Source of the DNA: Aedes albopictus
Taxonomy: Eukaryota; Arthropoda; Insecta; Diptera; Culicidae
DNA length: 64,000 bases
Direction of reading: 5' to 3'
Assembly (NCBI RefSeq): GCF_035046485.1
Contig: NC_085138.1
Span: 363,261,238 to 363,325,237, forward strand
Within the stretch, counting starts at the first letter, position 1. Each line of letters begins with the position of its first letter. Shown here in pieces: positions 60,345-64,000 of the stretch. Made by a program: the position numbers and the translations under genes. The notes below the pieces were generated by a model, which saw only the letters and a program-made list of their open reading frames with translations, searched no databases and was not told the origin of the DNA.

Positions 60345-60825
60345 ATACAGGTACATACTCTTCGATATAACGTACAAACAAGTTTTCTCTTTGTACGTTA
60401 TATCGAAGTGTACGTTATATCGAAGTGTACGTTATATCGAAGCAGAGAAAATTTTAATATTTTTTATGCTAGTATTGATGTATTCGACGTAAAATTAATC
60501 CCAAATAATGATTTCGGTGAAATTCACAAAACCAATAATGAAAAACTTAAGTTTTGACGAAAAAGTCATTTCGTTTTTTGTGCTTCGATATAACGTACAT
60601 TTTGTTTCGATATAACGTACACTAATTTTTTCCCCAATTTGCGCTAATTCTGGGCAACAAAACATTGATTTGAGTGATTTCGTAGTTTATCTAAGGGTTA
60701 TTCATGGGAAAAATAAAAATTTTCAATGTTGTACGTTATATCGAAGCAAAATGTACGTTATATCGAATTCGCTATATCGAGGGTACGCTATATCGAGGGT
60801 ACGTTATATCGAAGAATACCTGTAT
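60345..60825. mobile_element. MITE AATACAGGTA with ACGTTATATCGAA repeats
   Basis: Ends AATACAGGTACATACTCTTC and GAAGAATACCTGTATT. About ten copies of TACGTTATATCGAA or close variants (e.g. TACGCTATATCGAG) lie in both orientations near both ends, as transposase-binding subterminal repeats do. Confidence 0.85.
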
Positions 60826-60828
60826 TAC

Positions 60829-60996
60829 CATGCGTACCGTACCGTTGACTGAAAACATTCTTGATGCTACTATTTTGGCATTGTAATTTCGACCACGTTG
60901 ACTTGAATGTTGGGCGTCTCAGATAAACGTGGTCAAAACAACAATGCCAAAATAGCAGCGTCAAGAATGTTTTCAGTCAACGGTACGGCACGCATG
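60829..60996. mobile_element. Hairpin MITE CATGCGTACCGTACCGTTG
   Basis: CATGCGTACCGTACCGTTG, then ACTGAAAACATTCTTGATGC and TATTTTGGCATTG is mirrored, with few changes, to 60996 around a centre near 60910. Lies 3 bp from the neighbouring MITE. Confidence 0.9.
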
Positions 60997-61299
60997 ATAA
61001 TATTGACAATGTTGCATTCGGTTGAAAACCGTTGGTGCAGTTCTTAATTTAACCATGGATTCGGTAGTAACTACAATAAAATTTATTTCAGTGTAGTTTT
61101 TCCGGCTTATCTTTACGAATTAACTGTGAAAAATTTTGTGGTATTTTTTCCAGTTTATTTTTTTTTTGTATTTCTGAAAAAAAAAACTGCTTTTATTTTA
61201 TTTTATATTTTTTGTTTCTACGATGCTTCATTCTTAAGTAATGATTTATCAAAGTAAGTAGTGTCTGGGGGACACAAAAAAAATCTTATGGCAACCGAA

Positions 61300-62710
61300 A
61301 TGCTTATTTCCAGTATTATAATATGGGGTTTCTCCAAAAAATGTTTAGCAATTCTTCGGCATTTGTTTCTTTTTGTCAGAGAGTTTCTGGGACATTTTTT
61401 TTACGAATTCTAACGTAACTTGCTTCGAAGGAATAGTTAGAAAATTCTAAATATTTAAGTAAATTGATAAATATTTCTAGTTTGACATTCGAGGTCGTGC
61501 TTGAGGTGATGGAACTCGACATTTTTCGTACAGAAGTTTCGAAAATGTTTCTAAACTGACATACACGGTGAAAAAATCACTCAAACTATGTGTTACTAGC
61601 TGTACCCGGCAAACTTTGTCTTGCCTACTGCGTTTTTTGACGTTTCAAGTTTCTATCCAAGACCAAGCCCTTAGAATTTATCCAGTAGTTCATGCCGGAC
61701 ATCCACTTGAAATTTCTTCAGAAACTTTTTCGGCATTAATTCAATAATTTCCTAAAGAATCCACCAGGATGTCTTGTTGGAATTCCTCAGCCAATTCCTG
61801 CTGGTAATGTACCAGGAATTCTTGGTGGACTCCTAATAGCAATTACTGAAGAAATCTCAGCTGATATTGTTTGAGAAATTCCAGCAAGAATTCCTGAAAA
61901 AAAATAGTAGAAATATCTGAAGGAATCCTAGCAAGAATTTCAGGTGATGTTGCTAGGGAAATTCCTAAAGGTATCCTTGAAAAATCTCTGGAGAAATCAC
62001 AAATGGAATTCCTATAGGAAGCCTTGGAGGAATTACATGCATCAAATGTAAAGGAATCTTTGGAGAAACCTCTGGGGCAATCTCAGCAAGAATTTCGAGA
62101 GAAATCCCATCATTAATTTGTGGAGGAATTTCAAGAGGATTTCCCAAAATACTTTTTCTTGGATTCCTCCAAAACTTTCTCCTTGCATTTTTCTGAGCAT
62201 TTCTCCAAGAATTCCTTCAGGACCTCATTTACGAAAAAAAACTCTAGAATTCCCAGTTCATAGGAATTTCTACAAAAGTTCCTTTTGTGATTTTTACAGG
62301 TTTTTTTTTCAAAACATTGCTCTACAAATTTCACTTTAAATTTCTACAAAATGCCTGCTTGGCTAAATCCACGAATTCCTCAAGCTGTTTTTGTAGTAAT
62401 ACCTCTTTTAATTTATCAAATAATTATTCTCGGATTACCTCTAGACATTCTTGTTGGGATTTATTGAATTATTATTGATTGGATTCATCCACCAACTACT
62501 ACTGTAACTTCTCTTCTGTTACATCCTTCAGAGTTTCCCTTGCGCTTCTTCTAAGAATGTATCTAGGGATTGTTTCAAGAATCCCTCTTCGTTTTCTTAT
62601 TGGAAATCTCCTTCAGATTCCTTTGAGAAATTAAGTTGAAATTGATTCAGATTTCTCGAAGAATTCGTGGTGGGAAACCTCTTGGAAGTCTTTCTGGGAT
62701 TCCTCAAGCC
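61300..62710. repeat. Degenerate AATTCCT tract
   Basis: From about 61700 it consists of drifted GGAATTCCTGAAGGAATCC-like units. Before that is unassigned AT-rich DNA containing AGCTGTACCCGGCAAACTTT near 61599. No coding support. Confidence 0.65.
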
Positions 62711-63683
62711 ATTACCCGGGTAGAGGCTAATGGCAAACAAAGGACAAAATAATAACTGTTTTTGCCATCATATCTCGTTTTGCCATTCTTCTGTTATTAT
62801 GAAAAACTTAAAATGGCTAATCAATAGCAAAATATACAATCATAGCAAATCTTGTCATTGATATGTTATTCATGAATAATGCTAAATGACACATCAATAA
62901 CAAAAATTACTATCATGGTAAAACTTGCAATTTAGCACCTTTTATAATGAATTGTATAAAATATCAAAACAATAACATAATTTACATTCCTAGCTAAATT
63001 TACCATTATTTTGATATTGTGATTAATTATTTATAAACATTAGGCACCATAACATATTTTACTCTTAATATACCATTAACTATTATATTGTATATTTCAA
63101 GCATAACGGTGGCTACGTTCACCAAAGTGAATTTGATTTTTAAGTTCGTTTCGTTTTAAGTTTTTAATTTCCACAAAATAAAACTGTTTTTACATTGATT
63201 GATGAACTTAAATTTTATTTAAGAAAAAAAAAAAAAGAAATAGCTCAATTTACCTTTCTTCTGCTACTTTGAAATAATAACTGAATCTACCATTATTTTA
63301 AAATTGAATTTAAACAACTAAACCTACCATTATTTTGATCGCCACATAAACAGCTAAATTTGTTCTTATTCAGTTATCAATAACTCAAGAATGTCATATT
63401 TTGTTAGTCATCGATAACAGTTAATTTGGGTCTTATTTTGTTATCAATATCTCAATAATAACTTAATTTGTTCTTCAATTTAATCCGCATGCTTTACCAT
63501 TACTTTGTTATTACAATGGCAAAATAAGTTATTTTTAAGTTTTTCTGCTACCAAAATTTTGTTATTATTTTTGTTATTTTAACTCTTATTTCAAACAAAC
63601 AAATAACTCATTTTGCCATTCAAACATTCTGTTTTAATGGTAAAATTTGCCATTCCTTTGCCATTAAGCTCTACCCGGGTAAT
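62711..63683. mobile_element. ~970-bp element, ATTACCCGGGTAGAG ends
   Basis: ATTACCCGGGTAGAG followed by GCTAATGGCAAA at 62711 is mirrored at 63657-63683 with few changes. The interior is unusually AT-rich and full of TAATAACAAAATTTGCCATT-like motifs in both orientations. No coding frame. It splits the AATTCCT tract. Confidence 0.87.
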
Positions 63684-64000
63684 GACAGAAATTATTCAGC
63701 AACTCCTGGAGGATTCTTAAAAGCATTTACAGCAAAAATACTATCTGGAAATACTTGTGAAATCCCAGCAGAAATGCTTGGAGAAATCCTGGTAGGAGTT
63801 CCTGAAGGAATCACAGCAAGAATTCATAGAAATATTTCTGGAAGATTTGAATAAACTGTAGAATGTTTCTCAAAGGGACATTCCTTGCCGATGGCAATTT
63901 TTGTAGGGATGACTGCTGGGATTCCTCTGAAGATCCCGGAATTTCTCCTTGAAATTCTTCTCCAAGGATACATCTAGGAATTCCTCTTGCAATACATCCA
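63684..64000. repeat. Degenerate AATTCCT tract, continuation
   Basis: Same drifted GGAATTCCTGAAGGAATC units as before 62711, running off the window edge. Confidence 0.6.

Larger units (their letters stand above)
59995..61093. mobile_element. Element with CACTGAAATAAA ends and TA target duplication
   Basis: TA-CACTGAAATAAATTT at 59993 and AAATTTATTTCAGTG-TA ending 61095. Arms continue about 85 bp (ACCGAATTCATGG, CACCAACAATTTTCAACCG). TA duplication fits Tc1/mariner-type MITEs. It contains two smaller elements. Confidence 0.85.
59935..61290 (-). repeat. Dispersed repeat, copy 5 (minus), split by nested elements
   Basis: Left remnant 59935-59992 (TCTCAAAAATATTTTTTTTG, GAAAATTTTCC) and right remnant 61096-61290 (GTTTTTCCGGCTTATC, CTACGATGCTTCATTC) join into one reversed copy when 59995-61095 is removed. 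Confidence 0.75.

Overview
The window looks like nuclear DNA of an Aedes (Stegomyia) mosquito. It carries a complete three-exon 3-hydroxykynurenine transaminase gene of the Aedes/Anopheles HKT type, Feilai-like tRNA-derived SINEs, an RNase H-bearing non-LTR retrotransposon, RTE-like LINE remnants and a very dense population of foldback/MITE elements. The species (aegypti or albopictus) cannot be fixed from the sequence alone. Identifications of families come from memory of motifs; no search was run.

Only two host protein genes are convincing, both on the + strand. The first (coding 35127-35825) is a secreted, cysteine-free, His/Lys-rich protein. The second (56297-57626, two introns of 63 and 64 bp) is HKT, which detoxifies 3-hydroxykynurenine to xanthurenic acid. 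Each start codon lies a few bases after a splice acceptor, so each should have an upstream non-coding exon. Two isolated promoter/exon candidates are present: a TATA promoter near 14865 followed by an ATG-free exon ending at a donor at 15161, and an initiator (TCAGTC) with a downstream promoter element at exactly +28 near 40078 with a donor at 40368. The simplest model pairs 14.9 kb with the His-rich gene and 40.1 kb with HKT, giving introns of about 20 kb and 16 kb filled with transposable elements. This pairing is inference.

Layout: 1-4190, ~140-bp tandem repeat with a foldback insertion, a LINE tail and degenerate CCTGAAA tracts; 4191-8900, SINE head, RTE remnant and MITEs; 8900-13480, decayed satellite, foldback and a 2.6-kb degenerate GGATTCTGGGAGAAT tract; 14550-15160, candidate promoter and exon 1; 15860-23007, a 3-kb foldback, a TACCGTCG-ended element carrying a nested hAT-type element with an 8-bp duplication, and MITEs; 23840-28190, inverted clusters of a ~145-bp repeat around MITEs; 30018-35007, a 5'-truncated RNase H LINE with 15-bp target duplications; 35126-35990, His-rich gene; 36699-39102, a nearly perfect hexanucleotide array (about 381 units with one substitution) plus about 20 units of a sister hexamer; 40036-40367, second promoter; 41605-42706, a highly similar long inverted repeat; 43118-49763, many MITEs and an RTE remnant; 49990-54920, a ~143-bp satellite in two opposite orientations, interrupted by a Feilai SINE (itself carrying a 48-bp LINE tail) and by a hAT-like element; 56290-57750, HKT; 57841-64000, dispersed repeats, a four-part nest of MITEs, and another degenerate AT-rich tract split by a ~970-bp element.

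The strongest leads for something unusual are the hexanucleotide array, which is open in all six frames, the two promoter/first-exon candidates, and the nested insertions whose target duplications allow relative dating. I saw no CRISPR array, canonical tRNA or rRNA gene, or bacterial-type operon.
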